From: Anarhynchus alexandrinus
Lineage: Eukaryota; Chordata; Aves; Charadriiformes; Charadriidae
Direction: 5' to 3'
DNA length: 64,000 nt
NCBI GenBank assembly: GCA_008711295.1
Contig: VUYV01000393.1
Coordinates: 193,005-257,004 of the forward strand
Positions 52,478-61,623 of the stretch are shown piece after piece. Each line of letters starts with the position of its first letter. Position 1 is the first letter of the stretch. Position numbers and translations under genes: made by a program. The notes below the pieces were generated by a model, which saw only the letters and a list, made by a program, of their open reading frames with translations, searched no databases and was not told the DNA's origin.

Positions 52478-52633
52478 CGCGCTGCCCTCCGCCCCAGGGC
52501 GCTCGCGAGGCCGAAAGGCGTAGGGGTGCGGAGGCGGGACGGGCAGCGGGGGCGAGGAAGAAGGGGCTGCCCTTGGCGGGGGGCTCTGGGGCTGCCGTGC
52601 CTGCGCGCAGCGCCCAGCCAGACGCGGGGGCCG
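52478..52633. promoter_or_regulatory. CpG-island-like patch
   Basis: I count about 21 CpGs in about 155 bases. Motifs include GGGCGCTCGCGAGGCC, GGCGGGACGGGC (an SP/KLF-type GC box) and GCGCGC. It sits between a MIR-like fragment and the enhancer-like block at 52.63 kb. It could be a promoter of an unrecognised transcript. No exon could be defined on either side. Confidence 0.45.
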
Positions 52634-53480
52634 TCTGAGCTGTCTTTATTGAAGCTACGGCTCATTGTGGTGAAGCTTTCTCCTCTTCCTACCATAAAAA
52701 AAGATGTAAATTGGAAGGGTACAGCACTTCTCATAAAAACTCTGCGCATTTATATTTAAACACTGAAGTCACACCACTCCCTATTGAAAAGCCCTCGGCT
52801 CTATTGTTGCACATGACTAGCGCAGAAAGAGACCATTATACTTGGCAAAAATGTATTTTCCTTGCTCATTTTCCTGGAAACAAAACCTTCCTGAGCCCTG
52901 GTGGCACAAACCCTCACCAAATGGTATTGATAAAGAGGGAGAAATTGCACATGGCACCAAATCACCGGCTCCGTCCGAGAGGGAAGGAATAAAGCTCCAA
53001 AATATGGCAACAGATGCCTGTGTGAAATGGCGAGATTGCCTTTGTGGCAACGCAGAACAGTTTACCAATAAAGCTCTCTCTGGCTGTTATAGTTGTGTTC
53101 AATAGCAATGACAGCTGTCAAGGAGCTCGGGGACTCGCTGTGATGCCTTCAACATTTTAATCACTCCAGCAAAGGCACGGCAAAACTGTTTGTATTTGGA
53201 GCACTGTTATTGCCATATGATATTTAAAAGGAATCCGTAATTGTTATTTACCTAAAAATTAGAAGGAGCTTTTGATTGTTGCGGTACAGCTCTCATTTCT
53301 GTAAACAGAAAGGACAGGTCCTCTCGCATTTTAATTCTGAGCAGTTAATTGGTGATTTACATAGCCCCTTTTACCACCACGCTCTCAATCCTCAGACGAT
53401 GAACTATTTTTCCCCGAGAAGCTCAACTGACAGATTTTAATATTCCATTAACTTTACGGTTTTACTATAACACTGCATCT
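52634..53480. promoter_or_regulatory. Candidate conserved noncoding element / enhancer block
   Basis: About 850 bases free of recognised repeats and rich in motif-like strings. It contains a perfect TALE-homeodomain palindrome TGACAGCTGTCA at 53,109-53,120, AACAATTT/ATTGTT SOX-like sites, TTAATTGG and GTTAATTG homeobox-like cores and several GTAAACA/TGTTTGT forkhead-like sites. Such homogeneous, CpG-retaining, AT-rich, repeat-free sequence in a gene desert is typical of developmental enhancers. Conservation itself cannot be tested here. Confidence 0.4.
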
Positions 53481-54206
53481 TGAGACACTGGGGCACTTTG
53501 ATTCAAACTACAGGAAATTAATTTTCTCTCTTTTATTATACCACCAGTAACTACCTTAAAAAAAGAAACTTTAAAACTACTGATGACATGAGTATAATAT
53601 GTTAAAATGACAGGAAGAATTATGAATTTTATTTCCATAAGAGAAGGAAAGGGGGGGTAATTATAGTGCTGAACCATTGTATTCAATCTGAAATTAAGAT
53701 ACTTTTCTAAGACGTGAAATTCGCAGAGTGAAGAAATGATCGTGATGTAAATCTTTGCAGTTGAAAGGCATTAACAGTTGTTAACCCCTTTCGTTGCAGC
53801 CAAAATGTTTTGACTGAGTATTTTTGCAAAGGAGAAAAAAAAAATCACAAAATTTGGTATTGAGAAGACTGAACTTTTTAATCTTGTCTAAAATGACCAC
53901 AACTCTTCCTGGGGAGAAAAAGAGTGTAGCTTCTTTGCTTAAACATTCGCTCTCATTTGAATGAGTTCAGTTTCTTGGTAATATTCTCTTATGGCAACAG
54001 TCTAAAATTGCAAGTTGCGACAGTGTGTTCATTGATATTTTATAGGTGAATATAGAATATATAGCTGAATTTAGAATATAGATTTATCTATACTATACAG
54101 GCAAATATTTATTTTGATATACAAGAGTAATCTGTATATTTCCTGAGCACAGACAAGCAATGGTTAAAAGTTAGAATGAGTTCAACTGGCACAGTATGTT
54201 GTTCTT

Positions 54207-54220
54207 CACACACACACACA
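54207..54220. repeat. (CA)7 microsatellite
   Basis: Seven CA dinucleotides followed by an A run. Confidence 0.9.
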
Positions 54221-56867
54221 AAAAGTAATAAATAAAATAAAATTGTGTTTTATGTAATTTCCCCAAACGGCAGAAATGAAACGAAGTCAAGAGTGTTCCT
54301 GGCAGTTGTCCACGCTCCCAGACACTCTTATCTCTGCTGCCACGCTCCGACCCCGTACCCTCCTGATGCCACCCACTGTTCCCTGCCCCAGGCACCAGGA
54401 ATTCCCCTCGGCATCGGTGCGACCCAGGCACGGACGCAGTGGTGTGTTATTTCCACTACCAGACATAAAATGCCTCATTTTTCACACCGACTGCTACTGA
54501 CTTCAGGAAATGTTATAGCAGGGAGTTTTATGGCCTGATTGTATTGTCTAAGCCCTCTCTCTACCCGTAATTACCGAAGCTGCCAAGGGCAGACGGCACA
54601 AGGGGTTTAGGCTCAGCAGCCCGGGGCTGGCAGCCCCCTGCCCCGCTCAGCCCCCGGGGAGCCGGGACACCCTGCAGTGCCGGGGCTGGGAGGGGCATCA
54701 TCTCTGGGTACCACCGAAGCCCCAGGGGATGAGCAGGGTCTGCAGGAACAGCAGGAAAGCTTGTATGGAGATGGGAGGTGTTTCGCCCCCGCTTCTGAGG
54801 AGGGGAGATGTGGGAGAGGGGCCGGGCGGAGAATACGAAGCCACGGGCGATGGGCAGGTGTCGGTACCCAGGCGAGAGGAAACGGCAGCGGTACTAAACC
54901 AGCACCTCACTGGGGTGGTGCTGATCTTCCTGAGAAGAGGTTAGCAAATGTCTCTCTGGAATGGTGTCCTACTTTGGGACACGGGTCTCAGTTTAGACCT
55001 CTCGAGATCCCCTTTGTCCTATTTATTTTTAACAATTCAGTGAATAAAATTGGGCAAGAGGGATGGATTTAGGGAAACCTGTCTGACCACGCAATGACTG
55101 AGAATCCGAAATAGTTTCTGAAATCCGGTAGCGTAACCCATATTACTGGGATCATGGAAGAACACATCTGGGAGGATTTAAAACATCTTTGTTCTATTTG
55201 TTTCTTAATTTCAAATCAAACAGGGATTTACAGACTCCCATGTCATAGAATTATTTTTTAAATGGGATTACACACGTGGAGGTTTCTTTCCATTTAAACA
55301 GAAAGGATTTTCCCATGGAGTATTGTGTTGGGTTGCAAAAGACCTGGGCTGTCTGCACATCATCAAAGACAGCGAATGATATAATTGCTGCACAATTTGC
55401 AGCTCAGGTTGAGAAGGCACATCAATTGCAGGGGGAGGGATCCTGCAAGCAGAAAGGTGTTGCCTGCAAAGTATTCACTGGTTCTGCTTTAGGAAAAGAT
55501 GAGAGTAGCCTGGAAATGCTTGTCCACAATAAGAAAGTGAGATTTCCGATACGCTTTTGGAAGGCAGGAGGAAATCGGAGTCCTGCCTCTGAGGAGGTCG
55601 GGATGAATTCCAGCGCAAAGCAAACACGCGCTTGCTCTCTGTCGCTGAATTAAGGCAATCAAACAGAGACGGAAATTACTTGAAGCTTCTGTCTTCTCTG
55701 TTTCAAGGTACTAATAGTCTAATAACATTGTACCATCTTAGTTGTATCTTTATGAAATATTTGTCCACCGTTTTAATCTTTTAATGAAGAAGACAATTAT
55801 TTTTTTTCTGTTTACGCATAATTAAAAAAGCTGAAGAACAGGTTTTACTCACGCTTTTTGTGACACCTGTATTGGATTAGGTATGAACTGGGAGATACAG
55901 CTTCTGCCTGCTGTTTTCACAGGGCTTTTAGCAACCAAAACCTGCACCTTTATATCCATGGGTGAAGGATTAGTCACATGGAGAGGAACCGGTGCAAAGT
56001 AAGCAATGTGACACTATATTCCCTGCTGAGATAATAACTCCACTCTTACGACAGGATGAGTAGAGAGGTAATTGAGATCTCAAAGAAATTAATTACGCGT
56101 ACATTGCAAGCAGAGACTATGGCACTAGTAGCTTTGTGTTACCATAACGTAGTACCTTTACCATAACTTCCATGTGCTTCCGAGGAAGCCAAACAGGGAT
56201 TTATGAGCTTTTCAGCGCTAGAACATAGTACGGACATGTGTGGCTGCTTGAGAATTGCACTGAGATTTGGCAAATAGATTTTGGCATTTAGAAACCACTT
56301 TCCTGCTGAACTCTTCTGCCCCTCATCCGCATGTTTCCCATACCTTGCGGAATTCAAGCGCAAAAGTGTTGATTAATCTGTATAAATTCTCAGATGGAAA
56401 CTGTCATTCATCCTTAACCGGCCCTGTAGCTTCCTGTGACGACGCTGTGTTTATTACTGACACAGGGTTTTGTCTGTGAGGCGATAAAGGAGAGCAGAGG
56501 ATACCCGTCGTGGTTCTGTCACGTAGACCTGCTGTCAGTCCTCTGCAGTTTTCGCCAAGCCAGCACAGTGGAGGGGAACAACAAATGCCAATTGTTTCAC
56601 AATAAAGAAGCGTTTGTGAGTTTTGACTGAATGTGGGGTTTGAGGCAGTTGTCTTAGGTAGCTCTTACCTACCAGTGCTTTTTCTCTCGTAATTGGAGAT
56701 CCCTCTAGTCTTCCAGCTTAATCCCCATGAAACACTGCAGTAAATTTAGGTCATCTTACCACAGTGATTGTGAGCCCTGGAAATTTTACTCCTCTGTTCT
56801 GCTTTGGTACATCGTGAAGGACCAGCTTTAGCAAAACAGTATTGCATTTTTACTCTCAACCATAAAT

Positions 56868-56910
56868 CCAAATCCCGTTGACGTCAAGAGTTGGAGCTGG
56901 CACATGCTTA
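56868..56910. repeat. Fossil repeat core
   Basis: 'CCAAATCCCGTTGACGTCAA' then 'GAGTTGGAGCTGG' resembles 'CCCATTGACGTCAATGGGAGC'. It contains an intact TGACGTCA octamer (a CRE/ATF site), which could have its own function. Confidence 0.4.
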
Positions 56911-57103
56911 CGGGCCCACCGAGGAGCTCCTTGCTAAGCCCCAGAGCCGGCACTGTGCAGGATACCGGTGGCGGACACCTGCGATGCTTTTAGTATTAAC
57001 AACGCAAGCACCTGAGAAGTCCCCAATATTTATTGCTTCCTTTGATTTATTTGGGGCAAGTCTGGCATAAAGGTGCTTTGGAGGCTGAAGCTCCACACCA
57101 CGG

Positions 57104-57312
57104 AGCGAGGCGGGGAGCCTGGCCGGGGCGGCGGGGAGGGCTGCGGGGCGGCAGGGAGGGCTGCGTTGCGGCGTGCCCCCAGCTCGGCGCAGGGCTCCCG
57201 CCGCGCTCTCCCCCTGCCACTTCCCTGTTGCCATGGAGAGCGGAGTTTTTTCATGCACACTAGTGGGTCCCGTGCGTCTCCTCTCTGCCGGGGTAATCTG
57301 CTGTCACCGCGG
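57104..57312. promoter_or_regulatory. CpG-island-like patch with G-quadruplex
   Basis: About 22 CpGs in about 210 bases. The plus strand is very G-rich and includes the 20-bp duplication and a predicted G-quadruplex (57,125-57,160). It also contains CCGCCGCGC and CACCGCGG. The surrounding sequence is ordinary AT-rich DNA. This is a candidate orphan CpG island. I see no transcription unit. Confidence 0.45.
57125..57164. repeat. 20-bp tandem duplication, G-rich
   Basis: Two copies of GGGGCGGCGGGGAGGGCTGC that differ at one base (GGCGGCG against GGCGGCA). The array holds six runs of three or more G within about 36 bases, a canonical G-quadruplex pattern on the plus strand. Confidence 0.9.
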
Positions 57313-57334
57313 TCATCACAATAACTGGGCTTGG

Positions 57335-57347
57335 TTTTTTTTTTTTT
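57335..57347. repeat. Poly-T tract (T13)
   Basis: Thirteen T residues, followed by AATAAA read through the junction. Simple sequence. Confidence 0.8.
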
Positions 57348-57592
57348 AATAAACTCTTCTCGGTACCACATATTACTTTTAGCTGCCTAGGTGCATTCTT
57401 GACATTAGCAGCGTGATGTGCTGCTGCTCGTTTAAAGCGGGAGACAAAGCCCAGATGCGCTCTGCTTCAAAAATTGCTCAGAACTACTGTATATTCTGCA
57501 AGGTTACTCGGGATACATGCGCCAGTGTTTCACCTTTTGTTTTTAAAGTGATGTAGGATGAATGTCTTTCAAATGAAAAGACAGGCGACTGG

Positions 57593-57607
57593 AAAAAAAA
57601 AAAAAAA
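57593..57607. repeat. Poly-A tract (A15)
   Basis: Fifteen A residues followed by five G and five A. Simple sequence. Confidence 0.8.
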
Positions 57608-57962
57608 GGGGGAAAAACAAGTAACAAGATCAAAGACATAAATAGAACAAAATATGCACAAGAGATCTCATCTGAGATCAAAGATGTGAGCGTAATTACC
57701 ATGAATAAGACGTGCAGAGCTCACCAGAACAGAATGGTTTGTGCGCCTGGAGAATTCTGCAGAAATAAACCATTCGGTGGGAAATTGAGCACTCCACAGA
57801 GTGAGGAAAGGACATTTATTCTGCACTGGAGGGGGAACAGCGGAAAGCCCACCGTTACGGCAGGGTTGGTTATTGCTGCTGGCTGCCCCTGCGCAGGGCT
57901 GCAGCCATCGAAGTAGCTCAAAGAAAAACTCCGAACATTTTATGTTAAAAAGATTCAGGGGG

Positions 57963-57974
57963 AAAAAAAAAAAA
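57963..57974. repeat. Poly-A tract (A12)
   Basis: Twelve A residues followed by a CCAACCCCAAACCCC stretch. Simple sequence. Confidence 0.75.
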
Positions 57975-58716
57975 CCAACCCCAAACCCCAGATCTTGAAC
58001 CCTGGGAGATGCGCAGTTTTCAGGCAGATGTTTTCAAGGGTAAATGTAGTGATTGTGTTACAGGTACAGTTGGAAGAAAAACAATTGCTTCTGTGAAAGT
58101 AACAACTCATAGAGGAATTGTACAGAACACGAAGAATTTCTTTTCGCTAACTCTGTTCAGTCAGGGATTGCGAATGTGTTTGTGATTTTTATGGCTGTTA
58201 TGTACACGTGTCCACAGGCCCTAACAGAACATCCTTATAAATGGAATAAATAAATAAGGTGTCTGGAAGAGTATGTAAGGAAAGTTACAGCGACTGAGCT
58301 GAAATTGCAAACTGCTGATTCTTCCCAGGGAAAGATTTTATGAGCTGTGTGCCGGTCATACATACTAGAATATTGCTTGATTTTTAGAGGAGCTGCTCTG
58401 GGTTTATTCTTCTTTTCCTGAGAACACTCTCTGGACGCTGATCATTCCTTGTTGTTCTTCCAGATAAGATGTGCCTTCTCCATGAATATGTCAAACATGG
58501 TGGGACTGTGAAAACCCGGGAAGTTTTAAGAGTGATTTTTATTTTTATATCTCTTTCTTTCTGTCAGCATGAACCAGAAATTCAGACACAGGTCCACACG
58601 TCAGGCTTATTTCCATTCGGAAGAGGGGACAAAAAGGAGAGCACGTATGCTGAGCCTACTGTCAAGGCTCAATTTTCACAGAAACATTACTGGAACTGTG
58701 TTTAGCATGTAGATGA

Positions 58717-58729
58717 TTTTTTTTTTTTT
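58717..58729. repeat. Poly-T tract (T13)
   Basis: Thirteen consecutive T residues. Simple sequence. Confidence 0.75.
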
Positions 58730-59614
58730 AACAATAGCTTACTCCATCTTTGTATAGAAACACCTGCTGTAGGGAACCTGGAAAACGTGCAGGCTAGAAA
58801 TGAATATTTCCACTCCATTTGTCTGACTGCTTCATTTCTGGGAAGAGCCCGCACCTGCCCGTAGCTTCTGCTGACCGTGACTTTGAGTCAAAAGCTGAAA
58901 GTACCACCACTGTCTGTGTCAGATCTCATATTGATCTGTGAACCGCACAACCTGTGGAGGCAATCCTGCTTTCCCTGACAATAGACTGTCTCCATTGCAG
59001 AATCCCTACCTGCAGTCACGGTGCAGTACTGTGCCCGATAATACCTTCAAAGGGTCATTTCTGCATAAAGCACATTTCTTCGATCCACGATGAGGGTATA
59101 GGCTGATTCTGTTGCATACAAGCATTTTGCAGATACTGTAGACTTTTTATGGTATAATAATCAACTTTAAAATGTATAATTTTCAGCAGCCAAAAAATTA
59201 GTTTACTTAGAAAAAAATGTTGCACAGCTTCTATTCTCTTCAGAAAAGTAAACCCAATTCTATCTTCCATCAAATCCCCACGATCTTGCTGAAATATAGG
59301 TACACAAATTAAATTGAGAGAGGATTTTGTCCTTTTGCAGGAGATATTACTTCATAAAAAGAGCGCTGTCAAGTCTTTAGGCTAAGGTGAATTATGATTT
59401 ATCATTTTAAGATGACCAGATGCTGTCAGATTAGAGACTGGGGAGAGTTTATTCTGTGATGTCCACTACTGTTTCTGTTCCCCTGCAAACCTTTGCTTGG
59501 ACTTCAGTGCTATCAGCAATCTGTAAACTCACTCATAAAATGAATATTATCTTTTTTTTAGCTCGAAGGTGTTGCTGGTATCACAGATGCTTTCAAAACA
59601 ACGAGTATGCCCAT

Positions 59615-59713
59615 GGGGCTGGGCAGCCTGCTGTAGGTGACTCTGCTTGGCTAGGGGAGTTGGATAAGATGACCTCCAGAGGTCCCCGCCAACCTCAGCC
59701 AGTCTGTGACTCT
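59615..59713 (+). mobile_element. CR1 LINE 3' end, older lineage
   Basis: A short CR1 3' end on the plus strand. It contains 'GCAGCCTGCTGTAGGTGACTC', 'GGGGAGTTGGATAAGATGACC', 'TCCAGAGGTCCCCGCCAACC' and 'TCAGCCAGTCTGTGACTCT'. The order matches the CR1 3' end, but the diagnostic bases differ from the 14 kb and 60.7 kb copies (CTCCAGAGGTC rather than CTTCAAGGT). It is therefore another subfamily. It lies only about 1.0 kb upstream of the 60.7 kb copy in the same orientation. The 5' boundary is uncertain. The bases from about 59,573 might also belong to it. Confidence 0.9.
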
Positions 59714-59887
59714 CTATTTGTAACTCCTCAGTCTCTTCATTTTGATTCAAACGGTATAACAATAGAAACCTCTGTCCCATTTTATTCTATAAATGGGATT
59801 CATTCTACAAAATGGGCTCCACAGGAATGGTGATCACAAATTTTGTACGTGTCTAATATATTTAGTTATTTTCATTAGATAATGCTA

Positions 59888-60010
59888 TGGGCTTTGGTTC
59901 AACTAAGTGCTTAAATGCCAAAGGCAGGCACACGAACAATCCTGAGGAAGTCAAGAGAGGTGCTTTTATAGTGAATACTTAAGCTTAAGTGCTTGGCTGC
60001 ATAAGAGCCA
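59888..60010. repeat. Fossil hairpin-type repeat, both arms
   Basis: The left arm 'GGGCTTTGGTTCAACTAAGT' with 'GCTTAAATGCC' and the right arm 'ATACTTAAGCTTAAGTGCTT' with 'GGCTGCATAAGAGCC' are imperfect reverse complements of each other about 60 bases apart. They resemble the 'GGCCC..TTCAGC..AAGCACTTAAGCATG' arms of the family. This is the best-preserved two-armed copy in the window and includes a perfect 14-base palindrome at 59,977-59,990. Confidence 0.5.
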
Positions 60011-60713
60011 TACTCATGATTTTCATTAAAACAAAACCAAGAAGAGCATGTTGGTTGTGCAGCAGGGAGAAGAAGGGCACTCATTACATGCAAGTCTCTA
60101 CCTTTTACGTAGTCTTTGAAATTTTGATGCTTACCATTGGTGAAGGATGCAGAGTTGCCTCTGAAAACACAATTCACCACTGCTTAGCAATGAAGTAAAC
60201 TGGATTTGGGGCAAACATCATCTTGCCCGATAACCAAATGGTTGTTTGGTCTTTTGTCTGGTGAATGTGAGCCATCAAACCTATTTTCTGGGCCAGCAGC
60301 AACTGAAGAGAAGCTCTCCTCCCTGTCGCCTCATCCAGCTATGCAAGTATTCAGTCAGTTCAAATAATTTATTATTAACTGAGGGTTGCTGTAGCTCATG
60401 ACAACTGCCAGAAGGCAGCCAAAAGGCCATAAGGCAAAAGAAAGCCATAGATATATTGTCTAAATATATCTCCTTTTTTCTTGATGCATTTAACCCAGGT
60501 TATATTGAATTTATCTGGATTGTAAGATTAAGATTATGATGGCAAAGAGCTGGGTCACTACAGCGTGTTGTGGGACACTGAGGGCTTGTCCAAAAGGACT
60601 GTGGCTGCTCGGCGTGGCAGGGTGCATGGGCTCCTCTGCTCTCTTTCGGAAACATTTTCGCTGTCTGTACTTGCATCGGAGAAGTTCTATACATCCAAAG
60701 CATTTAAGTAATT

Positions 60714-61062
60714 TTGGCCTTCCAGTCCCTAAAGGGGGCCTACAGGAGAGCTGGGGAAGGACTTTTTACTGGGGCATGGAGTGATAGGACGAGGGGGAAT
60801 GGCTTCAAACTGGAAGAGGGCAGGTTTAGATTGAACATTAGGAAGAAGTTTTTCCCTTTGAGGGTGGTGAGGCACTGGCCCAGGTTGCCCAGAGAGGTTG
60901 TTGAGGCCCCATCCCTGGAGGTGTTCAAGGCCAGGCTGGAGGTGGCCTTGGGCAGCCTGGTCTGGTGGGAGGTGTCCCTGCCCAGGGCAGGGGGGTTGGA
61001 ACTCGATGATCTTCAAGGTTCTTTCCAACCTAAACCATTCTATGATTCTATGATTCTATGAA
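60714..61062 (+). mobile_element. CR1 LINE 3' end, plus strand
   Basis: About 350 bases of CR1 3' end. It runs from the 'CCTTCCAGTCCCTAAAGGGGGCC' segment, through 'TTTAGATTGAACATTAGGAAGAAG' and 'GGAGGTGTTCAAGGCCAGG', to the terminus 'TCTTTCCAACCTAAACCATTC'. It ends in three copies of the 8-base tail unit ATTCTATG at 61,037-61,060. The octamer tail and absence of a poly-A tail are diagnostic of CR1. The copy is 5' truncated. It shares the '...GGAACTCGATGATCTTCAAGG...' diagnostic stretch with the minus-strand copy at 14 kb. Low divergence between the two suggests fairly recent activity. Open frames across it are remnants or chance. Confidence 0.97.
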
Positions 61063-61320
61063 GTAAAGTAATCCAATGAGGGCTGGGTTTCGGTAAAGTA
61101 GGGTCAATGCAGGGCTTCCATACAAGATAGGGTCAAGCCTTTCATGTTGTGGGTGGCAGTGCTGTCTCTGCAGCGTGGTGCCTCCTGTTTGAATTGGCAC
61201 TGTCAGGTATGTCCCTTCCCTCTCAAAATATTTTGGTCTGCCTTCTCCCTAAGACTAAAGCCTTCCTTGCGATTCCAGCAGTGAAAACAGTTTTACAGTG
61301 GGCGTAAAGATAATGCAAAC

Positions 61321-61350
61321 TTTAGTTTAAGTGGGAATCAGGCCCCGAGT
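61321..61350. repeat. Possible fossil repeat arm
   Basis: 'TTTAAGTGGGAATCAGGCCC' resembles the outer end ('..TGGAATCAGGCCC') of the fossil family. Only one arm is visible. Confidence 0.3.
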
Positions 61351-61590
61351 GTGCGTATCGAGGACTATTTGAATTATATTCAGCATTGCTTACAGTTTCT
61401 AAGGAGTTGTAGAGCCTGTTACAAATGAAATACTGCTTACGGACAGGGGCTTATGTTTTCTATTCTGCTGAAAAAAGAAATAAGGAGGAAAACATATTTG
61501 TGCCTGTTCAAAGGCTGCCCAAGGACAGCTTTCATTCTTTGTGACCCACTTATATTAAATGCTTTCACAGAAACTCCTCAGATACTTGTT

Positions 61591-61623
61591 AAAAAAAAAA
61601 AAAAAGGAAAAAAAAAAGAAAAA
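61591..61623. repeat. A-rich tract (A15 GG A10 G A5)
   Basis: A long purine tract. No SINE or LINE body is recognisable on its 5' side. Confidence 0.85.

Larger units (their letters stand above)
53481..57103. other. Noncoding, no gene recognised
   Basis: Unique DNA. 54,000-54,110 is AT-rich with repeated GAATATA/ATATAG strings. 54,560-54,900 is GC-rich, and the open frames over it overlap on three or more frames. A 125-codon frame at 55,276 begins at GTG and has no recognisable domain. Confidence 0.5.
57313..59614. other. Noncoding, no gene recognised
   Basis: Unique AT-rich DNA with several homopolymer tracts. A 9-bp perfect inverted repeat (GAATGGTTT at 57,732 and AAACCATTC at 57,767) could form a hairpin, but a match of this size is expected by chance. 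Confidence 0.5.

Noticed and set aside
55276..55653. 125-codon open frame
   Set aside because: It begins at GTG rather than ATG, lacks any recognised domain, and is the size expected by chance.
57732..57775. 9-bp inverted repeat GAATGGTTT / AAACCATTC
   Set aside because: One such pair with a loop of about 26 bases is within chance expectation for this length of sequence.
60714..61061. 115-codon open frame on the plus strand and frames on the opposite strand
   Set aside because: They lie wholly within CR1 3' sequence, which is untranslated or decayed in such truncated copies.
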